Below, one piece after another: positions 57,145 to 64,000 of a DNA stretch of 64,000 nt. This DNA comes from CBDDFQ01 sp965227035 (GTDB taxonomy: Bacteria > Pseudomonadota > Gammaproteobacteria > Burkholderiales > Burkholderiaceae_C). Numbering within the stretch: position 1 is the first letter of the stretch; each line of letters opens with the position of its first letter. A program made the position numbers and the translations under genes. Where the stretch lies: assembly GCA_965227035.1 (NCBI GenBank), contig OZ245724.1, positions 186,001 to 250,000 on the forward strand, read 5' to 3'. Below the pieces are notes generated by a model that worked only from the letters and a program-made list of their open reading frames with translations, did not search any database and was not told where the DNA came from.

Positions 57145-57178
57145 CACAATCGACCGGTCACGTGACCCGAAAATTGTG
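57145..57178. promoter_or_regulatory. 34-bp dyad element between metK and lpxL
   Basis: A perfect 12-bp palindrome GGTCACGTGACC (57156-57167) is flanked symmetrically, after 5 nt on each side, by CACAAT (57145-57150) and ATTGTG (57173-57178). The whole is centred in the divergent promoter region of metK and the lipid A acyltransferase gene. Such symmetry is typical of an operator for a dimeric or tetrameric regulator. Confidence 0.5.
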
Positions 57179-57272
57179 TGTCGTCGCCCTGCAAGTTGCT
57201 CATTTAACTCAGCGACGACTCGATTCTAGCCGCACCTTTCCCATCCAGCCGCGCCACTCATCCGCCCCTTCG

Positions 57273-58102
57273 ATGACCAAGTTTTTCAAGTTCCTGTCGT
57301 TCGTCCCCTTGCCCCTGACGCATGCGATCGGCTGGATTCTGGGCTGGATCGCCTTCATCTGCTCGGGCGATTACCGGCGCCGATTTCTGGCGAACGCGAC
57401 GCAGGCAGGCTTCGATTTCTCCCGGGTGCGAGCCGCAGTCGGTGAGTCGGGCAAGCTAATCGCGGAACTGCCGAAGATATGGATGGTTCGCCCGCCCGAT
57501 ACGAATGGCATGGCGCAGATTGCATCGAGCGGGCTTACGCCGCAGGCAAGGGCATCCTGTTTCTGACGCCGCACATGGGCTGCTTCGAAATCACACCGCA
57601 GGCCATGGCGTCTACCTATAGCGCCGAACATGGACCTATTACCGTGCTCTATAGGCCGGCCCGTAAGGACTGGATGAAGGATCTGGTCGACTCCTCGCGC
57701 AGCCGACCTGGGCTGGAAGCTGCGCCGACCACGCTCGGCGGAGTGCGCCAGATGATCAAGGCACTTCGGCAGGGGCAGGCTATTGGCTTGCTGCCCGACC
57801 AGGTTCCGCCCGCTGGAATGGGCGAATGGGCCCCGTTCTTTGGACGCCCGGCTTACACCATGACACTGGCGGCCAGATTGGCGGTTCAAACCGGCGCGAC
57901 CGTGCTTATCGCTTGGGGCGAGCGCCTGTCTTTCGGCCGCGGTTACGTGGTTCACGTACGAGAGTTGAAATCGCCGTTGCGGCTGGAAAAAGTCGAAGAT
58001 GCGACGGCCGATATCAACGCCGAAATGGAGCAGTTGATCCGGGAACGCCCGGCGCAATATCTTTGGGGCTATGCCCGATACAAGCAGCCTCGACCAGCTT
58101 GA
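57273..58102 (+). pseudogene. Lipid A biosynthesis acyltransferase (LpxL/HtrB family), frameshifted
   Basis: The 5' part (ATG 57273, MTKFFKFLSFVPLPLTHAIG to ELPKIWMVRP) and the 3' part (RYEWHGADCIERAYAAGKG, then FLTPHMGCFEITPQ with the HX4D/E catalytic motif, and LPDQVPPAGMGEWAPFFGRP) form one LpxL-like protein of about 276 aa, but a one-base loss between about 57486 and 57500 (CGCCCGCCCG) puts them in different frames. The protein would acylate lipid A precursors at the inner membrane. It is either a recent pseudogene or a sequencing indel. It is divergent from metK. Confidence 0.8.
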
Positions 58103-58131
58103 GTCGAGGAGTCGGCGATTCTGAGGAAAGG

Positions 58132-58908
58132 TCAGTCCGCAGGCTTTATTTCGTCGTCGGGAAGCTCGTCCTCGTTCGAAGGCTCCTCGAGCACTGGCGC
58201 GACGCTGGTTGCCGCCTCGTGCTGGCCGTCCGGGTGGGCCCAGCGCCAGAGTAACTGCGAAGTCTCCTCGATCCCGATGCGCTTGAGCGCCGAAAACAAC
58301 TTCACCTCACCGCCGCCCGCCTGAAGTTTGGCAATAGACAGCGCCTTGGCGCCTTCAGAGCGATTGAGCTTGTCGGCCTTGGTCAGCAGAACAAGAAATT
58401 TCAGGCCTTCCTGAACGCGCGGACGGATGATGTCGAGCAACACTTCGTCCAGTTCGGTCATGCCCAGGCGTGGATCGCACATCAGGACAACAGCGGTCAG
58501 GTTTTCGCGAGTGACCAGATAGTTCGCCATGACCTGCTGCCAGCGAATCTTGTCCTGTTTAGGAACTGCGGCATATCCATAACCGGGCAGATCGGCCAGA
58601 ACCGCGTCGGTAATTCCCTGTTTGCCCAGGCTGAACAAGTTGATGTTCTGCGTCCGGCCCGGCTTCTTGGAGGCGTAGGCCAGCTGTTTTTGCTGCGTGA
58701 GCGTGTTGATGCAAGTCGATTTGCCGGCGTTGGAACGCCCGACGAACGCGAATTCGGGAACGTCTAGCGCGGGCAGGTGATGGAGCTGCGGCGCAGTCGT
58801 GAGAAAGCGGGCGGTATGCATCCAGCCGGTCGCTGTTTTGGCATCGGGCTCCACCGAAAGCGGCTTTTGGCCGGGCGGGGAAGCGGATGCGTTAGGGTCG
58901 GTGGTCAT
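58132..58908 (-). CDS. engB: Ribosome biogenesis GTPase EngB/YsxC/YihA
   Basis: A 258-aa essential GTPase for large-subunit assembly. G1 GRSNAGKST (57-65), G3 DLPGYGY and G4 TKAD are present. The N-terminal (about 1-28) and acidic C-terminal (about 228-258) extensions are non-conserved. It is divergent from the cytochrome c gene with 74 nt between. Confidence 0.95.
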   Translation of the reverse strand: MTTDPNASASPPGQKPLSVEPDAKTATGWMHTARFLTTAPQLHHLPALDVPEFAFVGRSNAGKSTCINTLTQQKQLAYASKKPGRTQNINLFSLGKQGITDAVLADLPGYGYAAVPKQDKIRWQQVMANYLVTRENLTAVVLMCDPRLGMTELDEVLLDIIRPRVQEGLKFLVLLTKADKLNRSEGAKALSIAKLQAGGGEVKLFSALKRIGIEETSQLLWRWAHPDGQHEAATSVAPVLEEPSNEDELPDDEIKPAD

Positions 58909-58918
58909 TAAGATTGAG

Positions 58919-58945
58919 TTGATTCGCGGAGCATCATTGTAGAAT
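58919..58945 (+). promoter_or_regulatory. Possible promoter of the cytochrome c gene
   Basis: TTGATT (58919-58924), 15-nt spacer, TAGAAT (58940-58945), 37 nt before the cytochrome start. The spacer is shorter than ideal. Confidence 0.35.
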
Positions 58946-58982
58946 TAGAGAGTTTTGCGCACATAAACCATCGATCCACGAT

Positions 58983-59657
58983 ATGAAGTTCATCGTCACA
59001 CTGCTGATGGCTGCGAGTCTCGCAGCGACTGCTATTACCTCCTTCGCGGCTGATGAAAAACCGGCGTCGCCGGCCGAACCAGCTTCTGCAGCTGCGGCAG
59101 CTCCGGCCAAACCGGTCATGAAGCTCGATTTGGCCAAAGGCGAAGCCAGCTTTACGGTTTGCGCCGCATGTCACGGGGCAGACGGAAATTCCGGCTCACC
59201 CGCGTACCCGAAGCTCGCGCAGCAGCATCCCGAATACCTCGTCAAGCAACTCAAAGAGTTCAAGAGCGGCGCACGGGCCAACGCGATCATGTCCGGATTT
59301 GCGGCAGGGCTTACCGAAGACGACATGCGAAACATCGCTTATTGGGTAACGTCGAAGAAAATCAAACCCGGTTTTGCGAAAGACAAGGAACTCGTCGCCA
59401 CCGGTGAAAAAATCTACCGTGGTGGTTTGTCCGATCGTCAGGTTCCCGCTTGCGCCGGTTGCCACAGCCCGAACGGGGCGGGCATTCCTGCCCAATATCC
59501 GCGTCTGGCTGGCCAGCACGCCGACTACGTTGCCGCACAACTCACCGCATTCCGCGACGGCGTCCGCAAGAACAGCTCGCAAATGCATCAGGTCTCGGCC
59601 AAATTGAACGATCGCGAAATCAAGTCGCTGGCCGACTACATCGCCGGTCTGCACTGA
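58983..59657 (+). CDS. Dihaem cytochrome c (c4-type)
   Basis: A 224-aa periplasmic electron carrier with a signal peptide (about 1-22) and two covalent haem sites: CAACH (C60, C63, H64) and CAGCH (C157, C160, H161). Methionines (M103 in NAIMSGFAAGL; a second in SSQMHQVSAKL) are probable sixth ligands. The two halves are homologous, as in cytochrome c4, which feeds terminal oxidases. An Ala/Pro-rich linker (about 26-43) separates the signal from the first domain. The terminator after it isolates it from resB. Confidence 0.9.
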   Translation: MKFIVTLLMAASLAATAITSFAADEKPASPAEPASAAAAAPAKPVMKLDLAKGEASFTVCAACHGADGNSGSPAYPKLAQQHPEYLVKQLKEFKSGARANAIMSGFAAGLTEDDMRNIAYWVTSKKIKPGFAKDKELVATGEKIYRGGLSDRQVPACAGCHSPNGAGIPAQYPRLAGQHADYVAAQLTAFRDGVRKNSSQMHQVSAKLNDREIKSLADYIAGLH

Positions 59658-59699
59658 GCCATTTTTATTGAACCAAGCGTGACCCAGTCACCCTAAGAG

Positions 59700-59735
59700 G
59701 GGCGAGCCAATCCACCGGATGGCACGCCCTTTTTT
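59700..59735 (+). terminator. Intrinsic terminator after the cytochrome c gene
   Basis: Stem GGGCGAGCCA (59700-59709) / TGGCACGCCC (59720-59729), nine pairs and one A-A mismatch, followed by six T (59730-59735). It ends 15 nt before the resB start, so resB needs its own promoter or read-through. Confidence 0.8.
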
Positions 59736-59750
59736 GTTTCCCCAAGATCA

Positions 59751-61886
59751 ATGACAGTCTCGACAGAAGGTTTGCAAATCAACGCCGGATCGCGGTTCGT
59801 GAGGGCTTGCGTCGAGCTTTTGTCGTCGATGCGATTCTCGATTTCGCTGCTGTCGATCATCTGCATCGCGTCGGTCATCGGAACGGTTCTTCAGCAGCAG
59901 ATGCCTTATGGGAACTACGTCAATCAGTTCGGTCCGTTCTGGGCCGAGGTGTTCGGGGCGCTCAAGCTGTACGCGGTGTACAGCTCCTGGTGGTTTCTGC
60001 TGATCCTCGCGTTCCTGGTCACCAGCACCAGCCTTTGCATTGCGCGTAACGCGCCCAAGATATTTGCCGACCTGCGCACCTACAAAGAGAACATGCGCGA
60101 GCAGAGCCTTCGCGCATTCAAGCATCGGGTCGATGCCAACTTCGACAATTCGCCGGAAGTTGCTGCGCACGCCATGGGCAAGACCATGGTGAAAGCCGGC
60201 TGGAAAGTGAAACTGCAACAGCGCGATTCCGGCTGGATGCTCGCCGCGAAAGCCGGCGCCGCCAACAAGATCGGCTACATCTTTGCGCACAGCGCGATCG
60301 TGCTGGTGTGCATTGGCGGCTTGCTCGATGGAGACCTGGTTGTGCGCGCGCAAATGCTGTTCAACGGCAAGACGCCTTACACCGGCGGCGGCTTCATAGC
60401 CGACGTGAAGCCCGAGCATCGACTCGGTGAGAACAACCCAACCTTCCGGGGAAATCTGCTGGTGTCCGAAGGCGCTCAGGCGAGCACCGCGATTCTCAAT
60501 CAGTCGGACGGCATTCTTCTGCAGGATCTGCCTTTCTCGATCGAGCTCACCAAGTTCATCGTGGAGTACTACTCCACGGGCATGCCCAAGCTGTTCGCGA
60601 GCGAAATTCTGATTCACGACAAGGCTACGGGTGAAGTGCATCCGGCGCGCGTGGAAGTGAATCATCCCGCCAGTTTCAAGGGCGTCGAGATTTATCAATC
60701 TAGCTTCGACGATGGCGGGTCCTCGGTCACCTTGCAGGCGGTGCCGCTGAATGGATCCAACCATTCGTTCGAGGTGAAGGGGACGATAGGAACATCGACC
60801 GATCTGTCCACCGACAAGCAGAAACTGACGCTGGAGTTCGCGGCGTTGCGCGTGATCAACGTCGAGAATTTCGCGAACGATGCCAGCAACGGCGGACCTA
60901 TCGACGTACGCAAGGTCGATCTCAGAAGCTCGATCGATGCGCGTCTCGGTGCTGCCAACAAAACCGTCACGCAAAAGGTGTTGCGCAACGTCGGGCCTAG
61001 CATCACGTACCGGCTGCGCGATCAAGCCGGGCAGGCGCGCGAATTTCACAACTACATGAATCCGATCGACACCGGCGATGGCGTGCCTGTGTTCCTTCTC
61101 GGCATGCGCGACACGCCGGCAGACCAGTTCCGTTACTTGCGTGTCCCGGTCGACGCCGAAGGCGAAATGAACGACTTCCTGCGCATGCGAAACGCGTTGC
61201 TCGATCCGGCAATGCGCACCCGCGCAGTGAACCGTTATGCCGCGAAAGCGGTCGATGCAAGCCGGCCGGAAGTTGTTCGGCAGTTGGCGGAATCGGCATC
61301 TAAAGCTTTGGCCTTGTTCGCGGGTGTCGAGGGCGCGAAGTCGGCGAACGGCGCTGCTCCTGTCGGCGGTCTGCAGGGCGTGTCGGATTTTCTGGAATCG
61401 AACGTGCCCGAAGCCGAACGGGGTCGTGCGAGCGAGGTACTGGTGCGCATCCTGAACGGCGCTCTGTTCGAGTTGCTGCAGGTCACCCGTGAAGATGCCA
61501 AGCTCAAGCCGCTCGACGCCAGCGACAAAACACAGGCTTTCATGACGCAGGCGGTGCTGTCGCTGAGCGATGTGCAGATTTACCCCGCGCCGGTCGCTTT
61601 CGAGCTCACCGAATTCAAACAGGTGCAGGCGAGCGTGTTTCAGGTGGCTCGCGCACCGGGCAAAACCATCGTGTATCTGGGATGCGCATTCCTGATACTG
61701 GGGATATTCGCCATGCTGTATGTTCGGGAACGGCGCGTCTGGGCGTGGTTCACGCCCGGCGAGAATGGCGGTTCGAAGGCGACTCTTGCGCTTTCCTCCA
61801 ACCGCCAGTCGATGGATACCGATCGCGAATTTGCCCACCTGAGTGCCGCACTCATGGGGGCGCAGAGATCTGGAGATATGAAATGA
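59751..61886 (+). CDS. resB: Cytochrome c biogenesis protein ResB/Ccs1
   Basis: A 711-aa system II haem-delivery protein. Three N-terminal membrane segments (about 24-40, 68-96 and 172-198), a large periplasmic domain (about 200-640) and a last segment (about 640-665, IVYLGCAFLILGIFAML). It forms the synthetase complex with CcsA, which transports and ligates haem to apocytochromes such as the upstream c4. It overlaps ccsA by 4 nt. Confidence 0.93.
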   Translation: MTVSTEGLQINAGSRFVRACVELLSSMRFSISLLSIICIASVIGTVLQQQMPYGNYVNQFGPFWAEVFGALKLYAVYSSWWFLLILAFLVTSTSLCIARNAPKIFADLRTYKENMREQSLRAFKHRVDANFDNSPEVAAHAMGKTMVKAGWKVKLQQRDSGWMLAAKAGAANKIGYIFAHSAIVLVCIGGLLDGDLVVRAQMLFNGKTPYTGGGFIADVKPEHRLGENNPTFRGNLLVSEGAQASTAILNQSDGILLQDLPFSIELTKFIVEYYSTGMPKLFASEILIHDKATGEVHPARVEVNHPASFKGVEIYQSSFDDGGSSVTLQAVPLNGSNHSFEVKGTIGTSTDLSTDKQKLTLEFAALRVINVENFANDASNGGPIDVRKVDLRSSIDARLGAANKTVTQKVLRNVGPSITYRLRDQAGQAREFHNYMNPIDTGDGVPVFLLGMRDTPADQFRYLRVPVDAEGEMNDFLRMRNALLDPAMRTRAVNRYAAKAVDASRPEVVRQLAESASKALALFAGVEGAKSANGAAPVGGLQGVSDFLESNVPEAERGRASEVLVRILNGALFELLQVTREDAKLKPLDASDKTQAFMTQAVLSLSDVQIYPAPVAFELTEFKQVQASVFQVARAPGKTIVYLGCAFLILGIFAMLYVRERRVWAWFTPGENGGSKATLALSSNRQSMDTDREFAHLSAALMGAQRSGDMK

Positions 61887-63280
61887 ATACCGCAACTCAA
61901 ACCGTGAGTGGCCAGAAGGTAGGGTCCGATCAGACTCGCACCATCGAGCTCCGCGAAAACTATTTCGCCAAACGCAATGTCTTCGACTGGATCTTCGCCG
62001 CGCTGGTCGTAGCTGGCGGCGCATTCGTCTTCGCCAAATACGGCGGCTTCATGGATGTCTACGAAAAAGGCATATTGATCGGCGCAGTTCCGGCAGCCAT
62101 CGCGCTGGCATGGTTCTGGCGCCCGCTACGCGTACTGATGATCGCCGTGGTGGTGCTGTCGCTGCTGGCGATCTATTCCTATCAAGTGAACGGTGCAGGC
62201 AGTCTTGCGCGATCCGAAACCGTCTTCTGGCTCAAGTATTTCCTGTCCAGCCAATCGGCCATCCTCTGGATGAGCGTGCTGTTCTTCATGAGCACCATCT
62301 TCTACTGGCTCGGCATGATCAGCAAAACCCAGAGCGCGACGATGGAGCAGATCGGCTCGCGCATCGCCTGGGTGGCGGTCACAATGGCGCTCACGGGCAC
62401 CATGGTTCGCTGGTATGAGAGCTACCTCATTGGCGCCGACGTGGGTCACATTCCGGTCAGCAATCTGTACGAAGTGTTCGTGCTGTTCTGCTGGCTCACA
62501 GCCACGTTCTATCTGTACTTCGAATCGCGCTATGAAACGCGCGCTCTCGGTTCATTCGTGATGCTGGTGGTGAGCGCCGCTGTCGGATTCCTGCTCTGGT
62601 ACACGGTGGTTCGCGAAGCCCATGAAATCCAGCCGCTGGTTCCCGCGCTCAAAAGTTGGTGGATGAAGCTTCACGTGCCGGCCAACTTCATCGGGTACGG
62701 CACCTTCGCGCTGTCTGCGATGGTCGCGTTCGCCTACATCATCAAGCAGCACGCCACCGAAACTCGCTGGTACAAGCTCGCTCCGATCTGGTTGCTGGGG
62801 ATCGTGCTTTGTTTCGAGCCGGTAGTGTTCCGCACGAACCCGGCTGCTGCGGGGGCTGCAGGTGGGGCGCAATCGACTGTCGGTTATTGGGCGGTCTATT
62901 TCGGTGTGTCGGCGCTCATCATCGCGACGATTCTGTTTGCGCGCCGGCGCATCGCATCGCGTCTGCCGGCACTCGAAGTGCTGGACGACATCATGTACAA
63001 GGCGATCGCGGTCGGCTTTGCATTCTTCACTATTGCGACCGTTCTGGGCGCCTTGTGGGCCGCCGAAGCGTGGGGCGGTTACTGGAGCTGGGATCCGAAA
63101 GAAACCTGGGCGCTGATCGTCTGGCTCAACTATGCGGCCTGGCTGCATATGCGGCTGATGAAGGGTCTGCGCGGCACGATTGCAGCGTGGTGGGCGCTCG
63201 TAGGCCTGGCGATCACGACCTTCGCTTTCCTTGGCGTAAACATGTTTCTGAGTGGTCTTCACAGCTACGGCACCTTGTAA
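61883..63280 (+). CDS. ccsA: Cytochrome c biogenesis protein CcsA/ResC (CcsB)
   Basis: A 465-aa polytopic protein, the haem handler of system II. The tryptophan-rich WWD motif is WGGYWSWDPKETWALIVWL. Flanking histidines occur in LHVPANFIGYG and WLHMRLMKG. About ten membrane segments. ATG 61883 is used (MNTATQTVSG), overlapping resB. Together resB-ccsA form a standard pair. Confidence 0.94.
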   Translation: MNTATQTVSGQKVGSDQTRTIELRENYFAKRNVFDWIFAALVVAGGAFVFAKYGGFMDVYEKGILIGAVPAAIALAWFWRPLRVLMIAVVVLSLLAIYSYQVNGAGSLARSETVFWLKYFLSSQSAILWMSVLFFMSTIFYWLGMISKTQSATMEQIGSRIAWVAVTMALTGTMVRWYESYLIGADVGHIPVSNLYEVFVLFCWLTATFYLYFESRYETRALGSFVMLVVSAAVGFLLWYTVVREAHEIQPLVPALKSWWMKLHVPANFIGYGTFALSAMVAFAYIIKQHATETRWYKLAPIWLLGIVLCFEPVVFRTNPAAAGAAGGAQSTVGYWAVYFGVSALIIATILFARRRIASRLPALEVLDDIMYKAIAVGFAFFTIATVLGALWAAEAWGGYWSWDPKETWALIVWLNYAAWLHMRLMKGLRGTIAAWWALVGLAITTFAFLGVNMFLSGLHSYGTL

Positions 63281-63335
63281 ATCCGGCTTGCGTGAGTTTG
63301 TAGCGTGAAAGCTGTAAGCATCGAGCGCGACCGCA

Positions 63336-63364
63336 GGAACTTTGTGAGAATGCAAGCTGTCCGA
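63336..63364 (+). promoter_or_regulatory. ECF sigma (RpoE-like) promoter before msrP
   Basis: GGAACTT (63336-63342), 16-nt spacer, GTCCGA (63359-63364) fits the RpoE-type consensus GGAACTT-N15/16-GTCnnA. Transcription would start near 63371, leaving a short leader with GAAAGG (63375-63380) as ribosome binding site. A stress-controlled promoter suits a periplasmic methionine sulfoxide repair gene. Confidence 0.5.
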
Positions 63365-63388
63365 CTCCAAAGATGAAAGGGCAGCTCC

Positions 63389-64000
63389 ATGCTGATCAAG
63401 ACAGGCAAAGACGGTTTCAATCTCCCTTCGAATAGCGAGATCACCCCTCAGGCAATCTACGAGGGCCGTCGTCAAATGATGAAGACGCTCGCTTTGGGAG
63501 CCGCAGGCGCAACGCTTGCAGGTTGGGCAGGTCGCGAAGCCATGGCGCAAGTCGCAAAACCCGGCAAACTGGCTGCACTGGCATCGGTCAAATCCACTGT
63601 GTCGGGTGCCAACACCATGGAGAAGCTGACCTCGTACAACGACATCACGACGTACAACAACTTCTACGAATTCGGCACAGACAAGGCAGATCCTGCCAAG
63701 AACGCACACACGCTCAAGCCCACGCCGTGGACCGTGGAAATCGAAGGCATGGTGAAGAAACCGGCCAAGTATTCGATAGAAGATCTGCTCAAACTGAGCG
63801 CTCAGGAAGAACGCGTTTATCGCCTGCGCTGCGTCGAAGGTTGGTCCATGGTGATTCCGTGGATCGGCTATTCGCTCTCGGAACTCATCAAGAAAGTCGA
63901 GCCGCTTCCGTCTGCCAAGTACGTCGAGTTCATCACTCAGGCCGATCCCAAAACCATGCCCTTCGTCGGCTCTCGCGTTCTCGAGTGGCCTTATGTCGAA
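63389..64000 (+). CDS. msrP: Protein-methionine-sulfoxide reductase catalytic subunit MsrP (partial)
   Basis: The first 204 codons of a molybdopterin-dependent periplasmic reductase (YedY/MsrP) that repairs oxidised methionines; the window ends before the stop. A Tat signal with R27-R28 (GRRQMMKTLALGAAG) and the Mo-binding Cys C148 in RLRCVEGWSMVIPW identify it. The haem membrane partner msrQ should lie just beyond the window. It starts at ATG 63389, 108 nt after ccsA, behind a candidate ECF promoter. Confidence 0.92.
   Translation, partial: MLIKTGKDGFNLPSNSEITPQAIYEGRRQMMKTLALGAAGATLAGWAGREAMAQVAKPGKLAALASVKSTVSGANTMEKLTSYNDITTYNNFYEFGTDKADPAKNAHTLKPTPWTVEIEGMVKKPAKYSIEDLLKLSAQEERVYRLRCVEGWSMVIPWIGYSLSELIKKVEPLPSAKYVEFITQADPKTMPFVGSRVLEWPYVE

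Noticed and set aside
57041..57272. A known SAM or SAH riboswitch before metK
   Set aside because: I could not match the core conserved nucleotides of any SAM/SAH class; only generic hairpins are visible.
59748..62024. Long open frame (over 750 codons) antisense to resB
   Set aside because: It mirrors a clearly conserved gene, is rich in Arg/His/Gln as expected for antisense reading of GC-rich codons, and matches no family.

Overview
The window looks like a chromosomal segment of a betaproteobacterium of the order Burkholderiales; the family cannot be fixed from sequence alone, but Oxalobacteraceae/Burkholderiaceae-type gene order fits. The evidence is gene content and neighbourhood: a lysine/alanine-rich histone H1-like protein beside nrdB; accB-accC-prmA; rodA-tldD-aroG; an RNase II-like gene followed by tonB-aroE-mtgA; hemL-thiD facing rubredoxin-pilGHIJL; yqgE-ruvX-pyrR-pyrB-pyrC'-plsC; and cytochrome c4-resB-ccsA. 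Almost all of it is dense, GC-rich coding sequence. I see no insertion sequence, prophage, CRISPR array, rRNA or tRNA.

Layout. 1-2 kb: nrdB (R2 subunit) and the histone-like gene with its terminator. 2-8 kb (minus): an operon running from a degenerate nucleotidyltransferase-like gene through a TlpA-like thioredoxin, accB, accC, prmA, a zinc-ribbon membrane protein and an adenosine-kinase-like PfkB enzyme. 8-15 kb: mpl, an unknown winged-helix-like protein, aroG behind a transcription-attenuation leader, tldD and rodA. 15-20 kb (plus): a frameshifted YqiA-type esterase, an RNB exoribonuclease, tonB, aroE, mtgA. 20-27.7 kb (plus): an SOS mutagenesis operon with a perfect LexA box, then a UvrD/Rep helicase, imuA, imuB and dnaE2. 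27.7-33.5 kb: yqaA, dusB-fis, purH, hemL, thiD. 33.6-43.7 kb (plus): rubredoxin and the Pil-Chp chemosensory genes that control twitching motility. 43.6-49.7 kb: photolyase and a tightly overlapping pyrimidine operon. 49.7-54.7 kb: an iron(III) ABC transporter ATPase and permease without a binding protein, and a large catalase. 54.8-58.9 kb: a small outer-membrane barrel, a 416-nt noncoding region, metK, a frameshifted lipid A acyltransferase, engB. 59-64 kb: cytochrome c4, system II cytochrome c biogenesis (resB, ccsA) and the start of msrP.

The most interesting points are: (1) a 23-residue leader peptide with seven consecutive aromatic codons, followed by an intrinsic terminator, directly in front of aroG, which is a textbook attenuator architecture for DAHP synthase; (2) a LexA-controlled operon in which a UvrD-like helicase precedes the imuA-imuB-dnaE2 mutasome; (3) a 34-bp dyad element and a structured leader upstream of metK; (4) strong plus-strand terminators in intergenic DNA with no plus-strand gene before them, suggesting an unannotated small RNA; (5) an ECF-sigma-type promoter in front of msrP; and (6) two single-base frameshifts (yqiA, lpxL), which may be real gene loss or sequencing indels.
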